Part shown: piece by piece, positions 62,999 through 64,000 of the stretch
Numbering within the stretch: the first letter of the stretch is position 1
Layout of the letters: each line of letters opens with the position of its first letter
Origin: Atherinomorus stipes
Lineage: Eukaryota; Chordata; Actinopteri; Atheriniformes; Atherinidae
Reading direction: 5' to 3'
Assembly (NCBI GenBank): GCA_023101725.1
Contig: JALJCO010003884.1
Span: forward strand, 62,001-126,000
Length of the DNA stretch: 64,000 nucleotides
The notes under the pieces: generated by a model
Seen by the model: the letters and a program-made list of their open reading frames with translations, nothing else
The model's database searches: none
Told to the model about the DNA's origin: nothing
Position numbers and translations under genes: made by a program

Positions 62999-64000
<1,002 letters not shown>

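Overview
This window looks like teleost fish nuclear DNA. It carries five vertebrate protein-coding genes with GT-AG introns, AT-rich non-coding sequence and a dense load of fish-type repeats: hAT MITEs, Tc1/mariner copies, Harbinger and LINE fragments, tRNA-derived SINEs and TTAA-flanked palindromic elements. I identified genes by recognising protein families and by chaining splice sites until every exon phase agreed. No database search was run.

Layout. 1-6.4 kb: no gene recognised; decayed transposons, a LINE 3' end and a CpG-rich patch. 6.4-24.4 kb, minus strand: KANSL2 (NSL histone acetyltransferase complex), with a 5'UTR exon near 24.3 kb and introns full of repeats. 24.5-32.0 kb, minus: CCNT1 (cyclin T1 of P-TEFb), nine coding exons, 691 codons. 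32.1-35.7 kb: intergenic, with a dead Tc1 transposon. 35.76-43.88 kb, minus: SARNP (SAP-domain mRNA-export protein), eleven coding exons closing to exactly 212 codons plus stop. 43.9-47.5 kb: intergenic. 47.58-59.13 kb, plus: PMEL (premelanosome amyloid protein), eleven exons recognised; the cytoplasmic tail is not found. 59.1-62.9 kb: repeat-like intergenic DNA. 62.999-63.979 kb, minus: last exon of an alpha-tubulin gene that runs off the window edge.

The genes do not form an operon. KANSL2, CCNT1 and SARNP are housekeeping regulators of chromatin, transcription elongation and mRNA export, tubulin is cytoskeletal, and PMEL is specific to pigment cells. In human all these families lie on 12q13, so the cluster agrees with conserved vertebrate synteny.

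Most notable points: (1) the ATG of PMEL exon 1 is out of frame with an otherwise perfect signal peptide and with the downstream splice phase, by exactly one base in a G run; (2) the recognised PMEL reading frame meets TAA immediately at the last donor site; (3) several transposons are nested, including an 870-bp TTAA palindrome inside an intact-edged hAT element in a SARNP intron; (4) a 735-bp inverted repeat whose arms carry a tRNA-like segment lies in KANSL2 intron 1; (5) an ACGTTG-rich array with a ~190-bp period fills the large PMEL intron.
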